A stretch of 64,000 nt of DNA, from NCBI GenBank assembly GCA_027924585.1, contig BSBM01001383.1, positions 1,277,001-1,341,000 on the forward strand, read 5' to 3'. Under the pieces are notes generated by a model, which saw only the letters and a program-made list of their open reading frames with translations, was not told where the DNA came from and made no database searches. Positions within the stretch are counted from its first letter, which is position 1. The number at the start of each line of letters is the position of its first letter. This stretch comes from Larix kaempferi (lineage: Eukaryota; Streptophyta; Pinopsida; Pinales; Pinaceae). Below are positions 23,101 through 36,275 of the stretch, in pieces. A program made the position numbers and the translations under genes.

Positions 23101-24438
23101 AAAACATTAAACCCTAACTATATAATAAAAGAATTTATTTGCTTAACTACTCTGTGTGTACAATAATAGGAACATTAGTAATAACAGTAAACTTTGAAAG
23201 TATTTAAATGTAAAATTTCAAACCCTAATTAGTAATGTGATGCTTCTTATTTGTCTAACTGTCCTATATGTACAATAATGATATTAACAACAAGCTATAG
23301 TTTTATTCTATTGAAACTAAACATTGGGAAAACAAAAATGAAAAGAGTTGAATAAAACTATTGCTGTGAGTAGAATACAGTAAATATTACTAAATAATAA
23401 TAGCAGATCATTTTAGTAGAATATAAAAATAGTACTTCCATCACCATGGAATTTTTCCTATCCTATCTTATCTATCTAAATCTGTTTTTGTACTGGAGTA
23501 CGATGTTGTTTCTTTTTGCATGGGGAAAAATACATAAACAATTCTATTTCAATCAGTTCACAATTATATAGAATCTTTAATTTATATAGGGAACTGAAAT
23601 TTACTTAGTAATTTAACAAAGAAAATTTAATAATCAGAAGAACTGTAATATGCAAATAAATAACAAAAAATAAAAATGAAATAGATAAGACCATAGAACC
23701 TGTAACTGATGATAGGGCCGACAAACACCCAAGGAGGTCTGTTCCTCCCAACCTACTTCAGAAGAAACAACTCAACTGCTGACTTCTAATGAACCCCCGA
23801 GCTTGCTTACTGATCTAGTAAGTGGGTGGAATCTGTGTAGAAGCAAGGCACTCAAAAATATCTTCTCCACTCGGTATCAACCTCCTGAAACAAATGCCTT
23901 CTCCACTTAGAATCAAACTCTTGAACTCAATAAGTGTTTGGCAGAATCACAATATGATCAACAACAGCATATCCCCTCATCAAATCTCTTGGGTGCAAAC
24001 ACAGCAAAACCCCAAGGTAAATTTCCTCGCCAGGAAAAGTGATGAACCTCAGTTCAATATTTGATGGCTATTATATAGACTGCCTAAGTCTTTTAGTGGT
24101 CAGTTTGGAATAAATGAGCCTCAAGCTCCAGACCCATCTTTAAGGGCACTATGACCACATTTCAAGGGAGTTGTCCCATACCAACAACTAGTTAGTTGAA
24201 TCATGATGGTGCCACTTATACATTGCCTTCTACCCCATATTCCATTCCACCTAGTGGATCAGTAACCACTCTTTCAACAGTCCTCTTAGGTGTTTGTCTC
24301 CTATTTTATTTATTAAATAATAATATATTGTGCAAATTACAGTCATCCTTGGACACCTGTCCAATATAAACTTTACAATAAAAGTTATCATAATGTTTCT
24401 AAACACAAAATGGTTTCCAACTTAAAGGGTATGTTACA
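20101..24438 (-). repeat. Element C 3' LTR (complete)
   Basis: 4338 bp, uninterrupted, TGTAACATCC...ATGTTACA. Short ORFs inside (for example near 21265 and 21637) show no domain and are not conserved as frames. The only good TATA box for leftward transcription is at 24071-24077, about 360 bases from the U3 end, so R plus U5 would be nearly 4 kb. It retains a segment of about 105 bp (about 23708-23812) that the other LTR has lost. Confidence 0.92.
24071..24077 (-). promoter_or_regulatory. TATA box of element C 3' LTR
   Basis: The minus strand reads CTATATAATAG. It is conserved in the other LTR at 44350-44356, and a related TATA occurs at the same relative place in element D. Confidence 0.55.
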
Positions 24439-24453
24439 AACACCCCCTCTTAA
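24439..24453 (-). other. Element C polypurine tract
   Basis: The minus strand reads AAGAGGGGGTGTT immediately upstream of the 3' LTR. This is the expected site for plus-strand DNA priming. Confidence 0.75.
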
Positions 24454-24477
24454 GCTCAACATCGTCCTCGATGTTGC

Positions 24478-27427
24478 TTATTCATCATCAAGTTCCTCAT
24501 GGAACAGAACTGGATATGTTGCCCGCATATTACTTTCGAGTTCCCAAGTAGCTTCATCAGGGCTAAGGTGCTTCCATTTCACCTTTACCTGCCCTATGGT
24601 GCGATTCCGAAGCATAATTTCCCTCCGGTCTAGAATATAGTCTGGTTCCACCTGAAAATCTCCTTCGGGTTCCACCTGTATGTCATTCCAATTCAACACA
24701 TGAGTAGCATCGTGCACATACTTCTTTAAAACAAAAACATGAAAAACATTGTGGATCTTTAAATTGTATGGCAATGCCAATTGATATGCAACAGCTCCTA
24801 TCCTTGATAGGATTTCAAATGGTCCACAATACCTCAGTGCTAATTTAGCACAACTCCCAAGCTTCAAAGAACTTTTCTTGGGCTTTACCTTTATGAAAAC
24901 ATGGTCTCCTACCTGAAATTCTCTTTCTGTGCATTTCAAATCAGCATAGCTTTTCTACCAATCTTGGGCAACTTTTAAGTTACCTTGAACCTGTTTCATA
25001 GTTAGCTCCATTTCTTTCAATAGATCTGCTCCTAACATCAATCTATCTATAGGATTATCCCATGAAATTGGAGTACAACACTTTCTTCCATACAAAATTT
25101 CAAATGGACTTAACTTAGCAGATACTTGATAATTACTGTTGTAGGCAAATTCTGCTAAGTGCAAGTAATCCTCCCATTTAGATGGCTGATCTTTAACATA
25201 TAATCTTAGCATATTTTCCAAAATATGATTTACTCTTTCTGTTTGACCATCAGTTTGTGGGTGGAAAGAAGTGCTGAAATTTAACTTAGTATTTAATCAT
25301 TTAAACAGTGTTGTCCAAAAGTTACCAGTAAACTTAGAGTCTCGGTCTGAAATAATTACCTTTGGAATTCCATGCAAGTGAAAAAATTTCTTCATGAAAA
25401 TATCTGCAATGTTAGAAGCCTTGAAAGTAGTTTTAACAAGAATAAAATGAGCAGTTTTGCTAAGTTTATCAACAACAACCATAATTGAGTCATTCTGCTT
25501 CTGATTTTTAGGCAAACCTGTAATAAAGTCAATGCTTATGATCTCCCACTTCCATTCTGGAATTGGTAAGGGCTACAATAACCCAACTGGATGTTGATGT
25601 TAAACTTTAATAGTTTGACAGTCAAAGAATCTAGCTATATATTCAGCAACTTCACTCTTCATGTTATGCCAAAAGTACTCATTTCTTAACATAGTTATCA
25701 TTTTCTGATAACCAGGATGTCCTGAATAAGGACTCTTGTGAATTTCATCTAAAATCAGCAACTTAACTTTTGAAAAATTAGGCACATAAATTATATTTTT
25801 GTAAGTTAGGAATCCTTTTTCATTAATATTGTAATCTGTTATACCATTTTCAGATGAATTTTCAGCCACTTTATCATGTAATTTTTGGTAATTTTCGTCT
25901 TGCTTAATTCCTTCTTCGATCTGATTTTCCAGATCAGTTTTAAAAGTACTGATTGCTGCCACAAAACTTAATCTAGCATTTCTGCTCAGTGCATCAACAA
26001 CCTTATTTTCCTTTCCATTAATGTGATGGATCTCAAAATAATATTCACTAAGGAAACCTAACCACCTAACTTGCCTTGCGTTCAGATTTGTTTGATCCAA
26101 AAGATACTTTAACCCCTTATTATCAGTCATTAAAATAAATTTTCTTCCTATCAAGTGATGGCGCCACATTTTTAAAGCATGTATCACGGCTTCCAACTCA
26201 AGATCATACGTCGCATAATTCTTTTCATCTATTTTTAACTTCCTTGACTCAAAAGAAATTGCATGACCCTCTTGACTTAAGACCCCTCCAAGTCCTTCGT
26301 TGCATGCATCAGTGCATACGACGAAATCCTTATTAGGATCTGCAATTTTTAAGATGGGTGCAGTGGTTAACAATTCTTTTAACTTATTAAAATTGTCTTA
26401 ACACTTTTGATTCCATATGAATTTCTCTCCTTTCTTTTGTAAAGAAGTGATGGGGTTAGCAATTCTAGAGAACCCTTCAATAAATTTTCTATAATACCCC
26501 GTTATTCCCATGAATGACCGTACATCAGTAACATCTTTTGGGACAGACCATTCATTTATTGCTTTTATTTTATCATGATCAATAGAAATACCATCTTTTG
26601 AAATTATATGACCCAAATACTGAATTTTATCTTTATAGAAATCACACTTACTGAACTTAGCGTAAAGTTGGTGATCTCTAAGTACTTGTAAAATGATTTT
26701 TAGATGTTCATCATGCTCTTCTTTAGTCTTTGAGTAAACCAAGATATCATCAATGAATACCACTACAAACTTATCCAAATATTTATGCAGAATGTTGTTC
26801 ATTAAACACATGAACACTGCAGGTGCGTTAGTTAGCCCAAAAGGCATAACTACGAACTCGTAGTGTGCATAACGCGTTCTGAATTTAGTTTTGAATATTT
26901 CCTCGTCTTTTATCTGGACTTGATGATAACCCGACCTTAGATCAATTTTAGTGAATATATATGCTCCGCGTACTTGATCAAATAGATCATCTATGCGGGG
27001 TAAGGGATACCGGTTCTTAATTGTCATTTTATTAAGATGACGGTAGTCAATGCACAAACGCATAGTACCGTCCTTCTTTTTAACAAATATTACTGGTGCT
27101 CCCCAAGGGGACACACTGGGCCGTATGTAGTTTTTATCTATTAATTCTTTCAGCTGAGACTTTAACTCATTTAACTCTAGAATATTCATCCTATTGGGGG
27201 CCTTTGAGTTTGGTACCGCACCGGGTACTAACTCAATGGTGAAGTCAAGTTCTCTTTTCGGAGGTAATCCTGGAATTTCTTTCAGGAATACATCAGAAAA
27301 GTCCCTAAGGATGGGAATATCCTCTAGTTTTAACTTGTCTTCTTTAGATGTACATTCATCATTAACAACATTAACAGCAAACAGTTTACAACTTTTCCTA
27401 GCAGCTCTCTTTACTTGTAAGGCATAA
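24478..27427 (-). pseudogene. Element C pol: RT, RNase H, integrase, chromodomain
   Basis: All pieces lie in one minus-strand frame with in-frame stops. [43 protein letters not shown] and FIDD as catalytic box (27189-26398). RNase H: VVCTDACNEGLGG, DLELEAVIHALKMWRHH, LMTDNKGLKYL (26373-25970). Integrase: zinc finger HKSPYSGHPGY...FFDCQ (first Cys replaced by Phe), ISIDFI, IISDRDSKF and HPQTDGQTERVN carrying D, D and E (25740-25180). GPFEILSRIGAVAYQL and a chromodomain-like end (VKVKWKHLSPDEATWE) follow. Stops include TAG near 27427, 25574 and 24955, TAA near 26398 and 25604, and TGA near 25297. Inactive, though the domains are well preserved. Confidence 0.92.
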
Positions 27428-29116
27428 ATCTACCTTACTGAAATGTGTCTATGAATTCCTTTCACTGTTTCTGAATTACCTTCATTATTTATACAAGTAA
27501 AAGATTTATCGTAACAATTCAATATAACTCTATGTTGTTCAAGCCAATCCATGCCAATTAACAGATCATATGAACCTAAGAGTAAAACATTTAGATTAAC
27601 TTGCGTTTTTAGCTGATTTAAAATTACTTCACAATTCTGAACAAAATTTGTAACCTTTCTTTTAGTTCCTGTTGCAAGCTGAACTAACCATGCATTATCG
27701 AATTTTTCTGTTTCTAGCTTGAAACAGTTTACTAAAGTAGGTGAAATATAACTTAAATTTGCACCAGGATCTATCAAAATAGAAATAGACTCGTTTTGTA
27801 TCATACCTTCAATTTCGACCATGGATGTTTGATGGTCCGCTTGACGGTTCTCCAATGCTGCATTTATCCTGGGCATTTCTCTTGTGATATCTCCAACTGT
27901 AGGTTCTACTTGCATAGTATGTATGTTGTTGGTTGTCCTCTTGTTGCGTGGGCAATCTGCTCTCTTGTGTGGTCCACCACATTCATAGCACTTTATGTGT
28001 CCCTTCTTCTCAGTGTACCTGTTGTTATTGTTGTTATTATTATTGTTGTGATTATTTGGTACATTTCTTGCAGCAATAGTGTTCTGAGATGTATTATTCC
28101 GATAATTATTAGGAAAATTTATGTTATTAAAGTTTTTCTTAAAACCTCCAGCATTCTGATTAAAGTTCTTCTTTTTATAGTCATACTGATTAGTTTTACT
28201 GTTCTTCCAGCCAGTTGTTCCTTCTCTTTTTTTGTTTTGGTCAAAACAAAATTTTTCCTTTCTCATGGCTTCTTCCAAAGTGGAAGGATTATCATACTCA
28301 ATACGATCTTTTATATTAAACGATAAACAACTGAGAAACCTTTGCACTCTGGGCTTTTCCTCAACCATGTAGGGTACGTACCTCAGTAAGCTAAGAAAAT
28401 TACTGCACAGTTCTTTCATGTTCATTGTACCCAACTTTAAGTCGTAAAACTCCTTCGATTTATCCTCAAAATACTGTTCAGACAAGAACTTCTTTTTAAA
28501 CAACTTTTAAACATAGTCCAAGTTACTTGTTTTTCTTTTATGCTCTTGATCCTTTAAAGATCCTGCCACCAGATATCCGCCTTTCCTGTCAAATTGTAAA
28601 TAACCATCTTGGCTTTCAATTGAGAAGAGTAGTCATAAATATTAAAGTACTTTTTCATCCCTGACAGCCAATCTTCTGCTGTCTCACCCTTCTCTATTCA
28701 TGATACTTATGTTTTCTCTTTTTAGAGCAGCACTCACTATTACTGTTGTCATAATTTACATCATCATTACCTAAATCAGACTTAGAAGATGAGTAATTGT
28801 TCCTTTTATCGTTTATTGTTTTCTTATGCTTATGTTGGTGGGACATGATTTTAGAATCAACTCTAAATTCTGATTTTCTGCCTCTTTCATCACTGTGACA
28901 GTTTCCTTTTAAATTCTGCTGTAACTCTTCCTGTGCCTTTAAGATCCATTCATTTTCTTCTTTAACAGCTTTTAACTCAGACTTTAAATTATGCACAGTG
29001 CGTAAAATTTCAGAAGATTGGTTGTTTAACTCAACGTAAATTCCTTCAGTGTTATTATGATTAATTTGTTCATTATGAGGAGATCTATCCTCTGTTGATT
29101 CCTCTGGTATTTCCAT
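27428..29116 (-). pseudogene. Element C gag and protease
   Basis: ATG at 29116 on the minus strand (MEIPEESTEDRSPHN) opens a Lys/Ser-rich N-terminus with a possible coiled coil (LKSELKAVKEENEWIL). Compared with element D, a block of roughly 17-20 codons including RPPTFNGE has been deleted near 28694, shifting the frame. The capsid part (ETAEDWLSGMKKYF, ADIWWQDL) is followed by TAA and a one-base frameshift near 28505. Then come FKKKFLSEQYFEDKSKEFY, an Asn-rich tract, a zinc knuckle CYECGGPHKRADC, and a protease with ILIDPGANLSYISP where the family has DSGA. LLIGMDWLEQHRVIL is the second protease landmark. Confidence 0.88.
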
Positions 29117-29247
29117 ACCTGCAATTAAAAGTAAATATGTTCTGTGCAAAAATAAAATTAAAATGCAAAAGTTAGTAACATAAACTTTCTGATTTCTTTT
29201 TTTGTTTGCGCGCATGAGCCTCATTCAGGCCTAGAGTTTGAACTTGC

Positions 29248-29259
29248 GCTCTGATACCA
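29248..29259 (-). other. Element C primer-binding site (tRNA-Met type)
   Basis: The minus strand reads TGGTATCAGAGC, the initiator tRNA-Met primer site, two bases from the LTR start at 29262. Confidence 0.9.
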
Positions 29260-29261
29260 CA

Positions 29262-30556
29262 TGTAACATCCCAAAAATCACAAAATAAAACAAAATTGAT
29301 GTAGCCAAGTTTACAAGATAAATGCTAACTGCGGAATGATAATAATTAGCTAACAAGATAATTGCCTTAATTGTTTTAAACACGAATATGTATTTGGTTA
29401 TAAGTAGGATGCAACAAAACAATGGTTGTTTTGTTAAGTGTAAGGATCTGTTAACAATACTGATGAAGTTGTTTGCATGTTTTCTGAAGGTGTTCGTATC
29501 GGGTGCCCTTGGGTTTACTTAGCTTTGAAAGCTAAAGCATTGGATTCTTCTTTTGCAGATCTGCAGGTAAATATTATAGAATAATTCCAGTTTAAGATGA
29601 TTATAAAATTTGTCGTGCATGAAGATGTTGATGGTATGTATCTTCAGTTTAATTTCGTCACTTGTATCATCTTTTATGGTTATGATTGCACGTGTCGTCA
29701 ACCATGTTTAAGCACTAGACTCATTATAACTATCTGTGAGATCAGTCGTAATAGCCTAGTTTAACTGTCTGAATTTGTAACATGTTTGGTTTTTGTGAAA
29801 GATATTGTCATCCCTATAATTAATGACTCTTCTGGAACTCACGGCTGTAAACGATAAGTCTTGGAATACTAAAGATAATGTTTGTATTGCATCCATATGT
29901 GAATCGAGATGCGATTGAGCTTCTAACCTACGACATTATAGAGTTAATGTCACACCCTAACTTTCAATTCTAGTGTGAAAGTTTTGATTCTCCTTACAAC
30001 ATTCTTATGTAGGTGACCTAGCTTAAATGTAACATGGCCTTATCTTATACAATACAAAGTGGCCTAGCTATGAATATAATGCATTTTTGTTAAGTTGCCT
30101 ATGTTAAAAGTGAACCTTCTGATAGCTTCTTTATACTATGGCATTGCATGGTTCATAATTGATATATTAATATATATCGATTCCAAGTTTGGTGACTTAT
30201 GGAAAATATAATAATAACATGTTTGAATAATATGTAAATGGATCTTATAGCGTAAATGTGCAATGTATAAACGTTAAGTGTTCGTAGAACAAACCTTATA
30301 CTTATCGTGTAAATGAAAGGTCGTGATGCTACATTATGAATAGTACTATACATCGTTGTTTGGTTTTGATATAGTACTAACCTATGGTTTAATGGCTTTA
30401 TAACATGGTTGTAACAGTTGTAAGGCATTGTTAAAACCCCGAGGCCTTCGCTGTCACAAGAATTGCACTCTGATATGAATTAAACGTTTTTGCAGTCGAG
30501 GTTCTGGCTTAAATCTTCGTTTGATATTCAGTATTGAATTCGACCCTACTGTGATG
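29262..30556 (-). repeat. Element C 5' LTR, first segment
   Basis: Aligns with 20101-21395 of the complete LTR. It ends at the TGATG target site of element A. Confidence 0.92.
30552..30556. repeat. Left target-site duplication of element A (TGATG)
   Basis: The right copy at 36651-36655 is CGATG. The uninterrupted LTR has TGATG, so the right copy carries one T-to-C change. Confidence 0.85.
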
Positions 30557-30931
30557 TGTTAGGAACCCATGTCTTTACTTTGTTAGTATGTTGTTGTTGG
30601 ACGCATATGCTTTGTAAGTCATCCCGTAGTATTTGTTGATCAATAGTTTATGTTATTGTTGTTGGCGCATATGCTTTGTAAGTCGCCTGTAGTATTGTTG
30701 ATCCATAGTTTGTAACGGCCCATGGTTTTGACCCATAGTATTGGCGTCTATAATTAGTATATAAGTGTGTGTTGAGACCTATGAAGACACCGTGAAGTTA
30801 ATTGTATTGAGCTTGCTCAAAGGAGGTTTCCCCCTCGAAGTGGCATGTGATCAATATAAAAGTGATTCTGAGTTCTGTCATTTCTGCTATTTTGCATATT
30901 CTTGTTAATTAATTGTTGCAGGTGCATCACA
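30557..30931 (+). repeat. Element A 5' LTR
   Basis: TGTTAGGAACCC...GTGCATCACA. It contains a diverged internal direct repeat of about 50 bp (GCATATGCTTTGTAAGTC at about 30602 and 30666) and a TATA box TATATAAG at 30758-30765. Confidence 0.93.
30758..30765 (+). promoter_or_regulatory. TATA box of element A LTR
   Basis: TATATAAG, identical in the 3' LTR, placed about 200 bases into the LTR. Confidence 0.6.
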
Positions 30932-30933
30932 TC

Positions 30934-30945
30934 TGGTATCAGAGC
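30934..30945 (+). other. Element A primer-binding site (tRNA-Met type)
   Basis: TGGTATCAGAGC, two bases after the LTR end. Confidence 0.92.
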
Positions 30946-31938
30946 ACTTTCTTGGGCTCGCTGGGTGAAATTTCTGCCAAATTTTTTTTCGCATCTGTTG
31001 CAGGTTCAGATTTGGGAATAATCCCTATCCGCTTAACTGTGGGAATTACTTGGGCATAATCCCTAAAACTCATTGTGAGGAGTACCACAGGAACCCCAAA
31101 GTAGTTGGCCCATTGAGAGGACCTGCCAGCGAAAAGGGCAACGACCCCTACCTGATTGACTAGTTCCCACCCATGAGGTAAACCAAGAGCTGTCGTTTGT
31201 GGCAAAGCGGTTATCAGTTTTACCTGATTCGTGGAGTGAGGGGTACTGCCCCAATACGCAAGCCGTCAGACAGCATTGGTGGCCGAGTGAAACCCCTCAA
31301 CTGTTAGGAAGCCACTCATACCTGGGGTCCATATCTACTTTCAGTTAAACTATTGTCGATCACTGTTGCGCCGTTTCAGATCCATTTTGCAAGTCGTTCC
31401 AAATTCAGCTGTTTTCAATCCATTCGACGCTGTTCCAGATCCCTTTTGAGCCGTAGCCGCTCCATATCTCCCTTATTTTCACTCTGTTTCCCTTGAAATT
31501 TTCAGGGAACCCCTGTCATCCCATTCTGCATATTTCAGTCCTGAGGACCCTATCCCCAATTCCCCTTCCCAAAGCCCGAAATCCCACATTTGTCTATTTT
31601 TAGCGTTTGCCATAACTTCCTCATATTTCACCCAATCACCTTCAAATTTTACCACAGAGTTCCTTTCTGAATTTTGCTTCTTTGTTCCTCTCTGCCCAAT
31701 TTTCCCATTCTTTCACCCCGCTTCTGAAATCCTCATTTTTGCTTCCCTGTCTATCCAACAGTGTCCAAAACCTAGTCAAACCCAAATTACCCTTCTGATT
31801 TTTTCCCAAGTCCAGATTTTCCCTTACTGAAGTAGTTTCTGTTTTTGTTTTCTTACCCAGTCAACCGAAAAAAAAAAAAAAAAAAATTAAAAAAAAATTA
31901 AAAAAAAAAATAAAAAATAAATAAATAAAATCCTGGTT
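30946..31938 (+). other. Element A leader
   Basis: About 1 kb between primer site and gag start, with no domain in any frame. The second half is pyrimidine-rich, and the last 75 bases are almost pure A (31867-31930) directly before the gag ATG. The A-run is not a poly(A) tail, since it lies inside the element. Confidence 0.7.
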
Positions 31939-34900
31939 ATGGTTGTCACCCGTGCAGGAGCAAAAACCATGGAGGACGCACTTGCAGCCATCCAAGCCAA
32001 ACTCCAGGATCTGGATGAAAATTTTCTCGGTCTCCATCTTGAACATTCAACTATGAACAACAAACGGCAGTCCGAGTCTTCAGCAGACAATGGGTTCTCT
32101 TCTTCCAGCAATTTCCGTGGTCTGAAGCTTGATTTTCCTCGCTTAAATGGTACCGATCCAACTGGATGGATCTATCGTGCAAAACAATATTTCAGTCTGC
32201 ATAATACTTTTGATTTCAACAAAGTTCCGCTGGCATCCTTTCATTTGGAACAGGAAGCTCTTCAATGGTACCATTGGTACATCAAGGCTCATCCAGAGCC
32301 CAAATGGCCAGAATTTTGCCAGCTCCTTTTGCAACGATTTGGTCCTAGTGCTTTTGATGAATTCACAGGAGCCCTCACTAAACTTCGCCAAACTGGCACT
32401 ATGAGAGAGTATCAAACCGAATTTGAGAATCTAGCCAACCACACTGAAGGATTGTCTGATGACTTTTACCGGAGTTGTTTTATCAGTGGTCTAAAGGATG
32501 CCATCCTCTATGAGGTCAAAATTTTCTATCCCAACACAATGATGGAAGCACTAGGGTTGGCTAAGTTGGCAGAAGACAAGATTGCAGCCCAACAACGCTC
32601 CAAGCCCACTTTTGTTCCCTTCCGAAATATGGGTTCTCAGCGACCACCTATACCACAGGCTCCTTGACTGACTCCTATCAAGCGTTTGTCTAAAACAGAG
32701 ATGCAAGCACGCAGAGAAAAGGCGCTTTGCTATAATTGTGATGAGAAATTCACTCGGGGACATAAATGTGTTCACCAAAAGCTCTATCTCTTGTATGTGG
32801 AGTCTCCGCCTGCCTCTGAAATTGGTGATGAAGATCCAGAAACACTAGATGCTCCGGTCGACATTCAGGAACCGCCTATTGACCCTCCGTCTTAGGATGA
32901 CCAGCCGGAGATATCTCTCCATGCTTTAGCTGGAATCACCACCCCCCAAACAATGCGGGTCAGGGGTTACTTCAAGAATCTTCCTCTTACAATACTCATT
33001 GATTCTGGTAGCACTCATAATTTCATTGACCCTCGTATAGCCAAACAAGTTGATTGTTTTATCCATCCTTGCTCCAACTTTGAAGTCATGGTTGCCAATG
33101 GGGGCACCTTACCTTGCAAAGGGAAGTGTCGAAATGTGCGTATCTCTATGGGAGATTATACCTTGCGCTTTGACATGTTTGCCTTGCCCTTAGGCGGATG
33201 TGATGTGGTTTTGGGCGCTCAATGGCTATGCACACTTGGCCCTATCTTATGGGATTTTGCTGAAATTTAGATGCAGTTTTCCCTCAATGGACACAAACAC
33301 ACATTGACAGGATTACAACCAGGTTCTCTCAGCATCATCAGTTCACATCGCATGGAAAAAATCCTCAAGAAGAATTCACATGGTGTCATCGCTCAGATCC
33401 ATTCCATCCAGATGCAACCATCAACGGTCTCCACTACGCCTTTGGATCTACAACAAATTCTGGATCGATATACAGGTGTCTTTGCTGAACCAGTGGGATT
33501 GCCACCTTCTAGGCCAGAAGACCATCGTATTTAGCTCCTTCCTGGCAGCGTTCCTCCCAACATCAGGCCCTATCGCTACCCATTTCACCAAAAAACGAAG
33601 ATTGAAAGGCTCGTTCGGGAGATATTGAAGCAAGGTATTATTCACCCAAGCACTAGTTCCTTTTCTTCTCCAGTTATTCTTGTCCGCAAAAAATATGGGT
33701 CATGGCACCTCTGCATTGACTTCCGAGCACTTAATCACCTCACCATCAAGGATAAGTTTCCAATTCATGTTGTTGATGAGCTTCATGGGGCTCACTTTTT
33801 CTCCAAGTTGGATCTTCGTTCTGGGTATCATCAAATTCGGGTTCGTGAGGATGATATCCCTAAAACAGCTTTCCGCACACATGATGGCCATTATGAGTTT
33901 TTGGTCATGCCCTTTGGCCTTACTAATGCTCCTTCCACATTCCAGGCCTTAATGAATAAAATATTTCAACCCTACTTGTGGAAATTCATTCTGGTATTCT
34001 TTGATGATATCCTCATCTACAGTAAAACATGGGATGAACATCTCCAGCATTTGGATCTTGTCATGCAACTTTTCTCTGACCATCATCTCCATGCCAAGCA
34101 ATCTAAATGTGTTTTTGGACAGTAGGAAGTTGAGTATCTCGGGCACATTATCTCAACACAAGGGGTTCGCGTGGATCCTGCCAAAATCGATGCCATGAAC
34201 AATTGGCCGCAGCCTCAGACACTCAAGAGCCTTCGTGGTTTTTTGGGGTTGACTGGCTACTACCGCAAGTTTGTCAAGGATTATGGGAATATTGCAGCTC
34301 CATTAACTGCTCTATTGAAAAATGATGCCTTCACATGGACACCTGCTTCTCAGTGTGCATTTGACAAACTAAAACAAGCTATGTGTACTACACTTGTGCT
34401 AGCTATGCCCGATTTTTCCAAGCCCTTCACTATTGAGAGTGATGCTTGCGGCAATGGACTTGGTGTTGTTCTCCTTCAAGATGAACACCCCATTGCATTC
34501 ACCAGCAAATCCCTTTCAGGTAAGAATCTAGCTGCCTCTACCTATGAGAAGGAAATGATGGCTATTTTGCATGCAGTACAGAAGTGGCACCCATACCTAT
34601 TAGGGAATCATTTCTGCATCAAGACTGATAACCAGAGTCTGAAATATTTCTTGGACCAGCGTGTCTCCTCCTCGGCACAACAGAAATGGGTTAGCAAACT
34701 CATGGGTTATGACTATGAGATCACTTACAAGAAGGGTAAAGACAATATTGTGGCAGATGCTCTTTCTCGCACATTTGAGGCCCAAGGTTCTCTTTCAGCT
34801 ATTTCTATTCATGTTCCAAATTGGTTGCAATCTGTTCAACAGGGTTATGTCAATGACTCCTCCTTATCTCAAATCATCCAACGCTTGACCAACAACCCTT

Positions 34901-36246
34901 CTGCTGTACCACATTACTCTTGGGATGGTGCTTCTCTGCGATACAAGGGTCGTCTGGTGCTTCCCCAGAGCACAAATCTTCAACAGGCTGTCTTCTATGA
35001 ACTCCATGCTTCTCCATTGGCAGGGCACTCTGGGTTCCTCAAAACGTATGAACGAGCACGGCGTAACTTCTTTTGGCAGGGCATGAAAAGGACAATTCAA
35101 CAGATGGTGGCCGAATGTGATACCTGCCAGCGCAATAAGGGTGAAACAACACTCCTTCCAGGATTGCTTGAACCCTTGAACATACCTACATGGATTTGGA
35201 CAGATATTTCTATGTATATCATTGAAGGGCTCCCTAAATATGGCGGGAAGACAGTGATTCTCGTTGTGGTTGATTGCCTCTCCAAATATAGTCATTTTTG
35301 TGCTCTCAGCCATCCCTATATAGCCTCCTTCGTCGCTCAAATTTTTCTGGACCAGATCTTTCATCTTCATGGCATCCCTTCTTCCATTGTCTCGGATCGT
35401 GATGCGACTTTCACTAGTCATTTGTGGATAGAACTATTTCACCACACTGGCACCAAACTGAAGATGAGTTCAGGGTATCACCCACAAACAGATGGTCAGA
35501 CTGAAATTGTCAATAAATGCTTGGAAACTTATCTTCGTCGCTTCACCTCGGAACAACAACATCAGTGGGAAAAATGGCTCCCTCTCGCTGAATGGTGGTA
35601 CAATACCTCTTACCACACCGCCTCTAAAATGACCCCATATGAAGCAGTCTATGGTCAAGCACCTCCAGCTCTTCTTCCATACACCCCCACCAGTTCACCA
35701 GTTCAGGAAGTTGACACGGTCCTTCGAAACTGCGATCAGATTCTTCGCATTTTGCGGGACAATCTTCACATGGCAAGAAATCGCATGAAGCAACAAGCTG
35801 ATCAGCACCGTTCTGAGCACACTTTTCAAGTCGGCGATATGGTTTTTCTTTGTCTCCAGCCGTACAAACAATCATCCTTGAAACTCAAAGGGCGTCATAA
35901 GCTCGCTCCAAAGTTCTATGGGCCATATCGGATTCTTCAGAAGATTGGGTCTGTTGCATATAAATTGGAACTTCCTCCTTCTTCCCGCATTCATCCAGTC
36001 TTTCATGTCTCTTGTCAGAAGAAAGTTCTTGGCACCAACATCAGTGGACAAATGATTTTACCCAAACTGGATAATGAAGGATCCATCCTTTTGGAGCCAG
36101 AGGCCATCCTCAATCAGCGCACGTGTCAGCTTCGCTCTCGCTCTATCACAGAGGTCTTAATTCAGTGGCACGGCATGCAACCAGAGGATGCTACATGGGA
36201 ACCACTCCTTCAGATTCAACAACAATTTCCACATCTAAAGCTTTGA
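31939..36246 (+). pseudogene. Element A gag-pol polyprotein with five in-frame stops
   Basis: One frame of 1436 codons without a single frameshift. It is broken by TGA at 32665 and TAG at 32893, 33268, 33532 and 34123. Gag: LDFPRLNGTDPTGWIYRA, YQTEFENLANHTEGL and knuckle CYNCDEKFTRGHKC (about codon 259). Protease: ILIDSGSTHNFIDP (about codon 355). [34 protein letters not shown] and box FFDD. RNase H: ESDACGNGLGVVL, KTDNQSLKYFLDQR. Integrase: HASPLAGHSGFLKTYERARR, CDTCQRN, IVSDRDATFTSHLW, YHPQTDGQTEIVN; the usual first catalytic Asp is seen in WTDISMY. A chromodomain-like end contains VLIQWHGMQPEDATWE. Without the stops all domains look complete. Confidence 0.93.
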
Positions 36247-36260
36247 GGACAAAGCTTTTT

Positions 36261-36275
36261 TTAAGGGGGAGGGGA
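36261..36275 (+). other. Element A polypurine tract
   Basis: TTAAGGGGGAGGGGA ends one base before the 3' LTR. Confidence 0.85.

Noticed and set aside
24478-29116. Endogenous pararetrovirus (caulimovirus-like) as source of the RT and protease
   Set aside because: LTRs, target duplications, integrase and chromodomain are present, and no movement-protein or coat-like segment is seen.
30934-30945. TGGTATCAGAGC as part of tRNA genes
   Set aside because: Only the 12 base primer match is present. No cloverleaf surrounds it in any of its occurrences here.
31867-31930. Long A-rich run as a poly(A) tail of a LINE, SINE or processed pseudogene
   Set aside because: It lies inside element A between the primer site and the gag ATG, and no flanking duplication or retroposed body adjoins it.
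31939-34125. TAG codons as programmed readthrough or reassigned codons
   Set aside because: Readthrough elements use one TAG at the gag-pol border. Here several lie within domains in A and B, and a nuclear plant genome uses TAG as stop.
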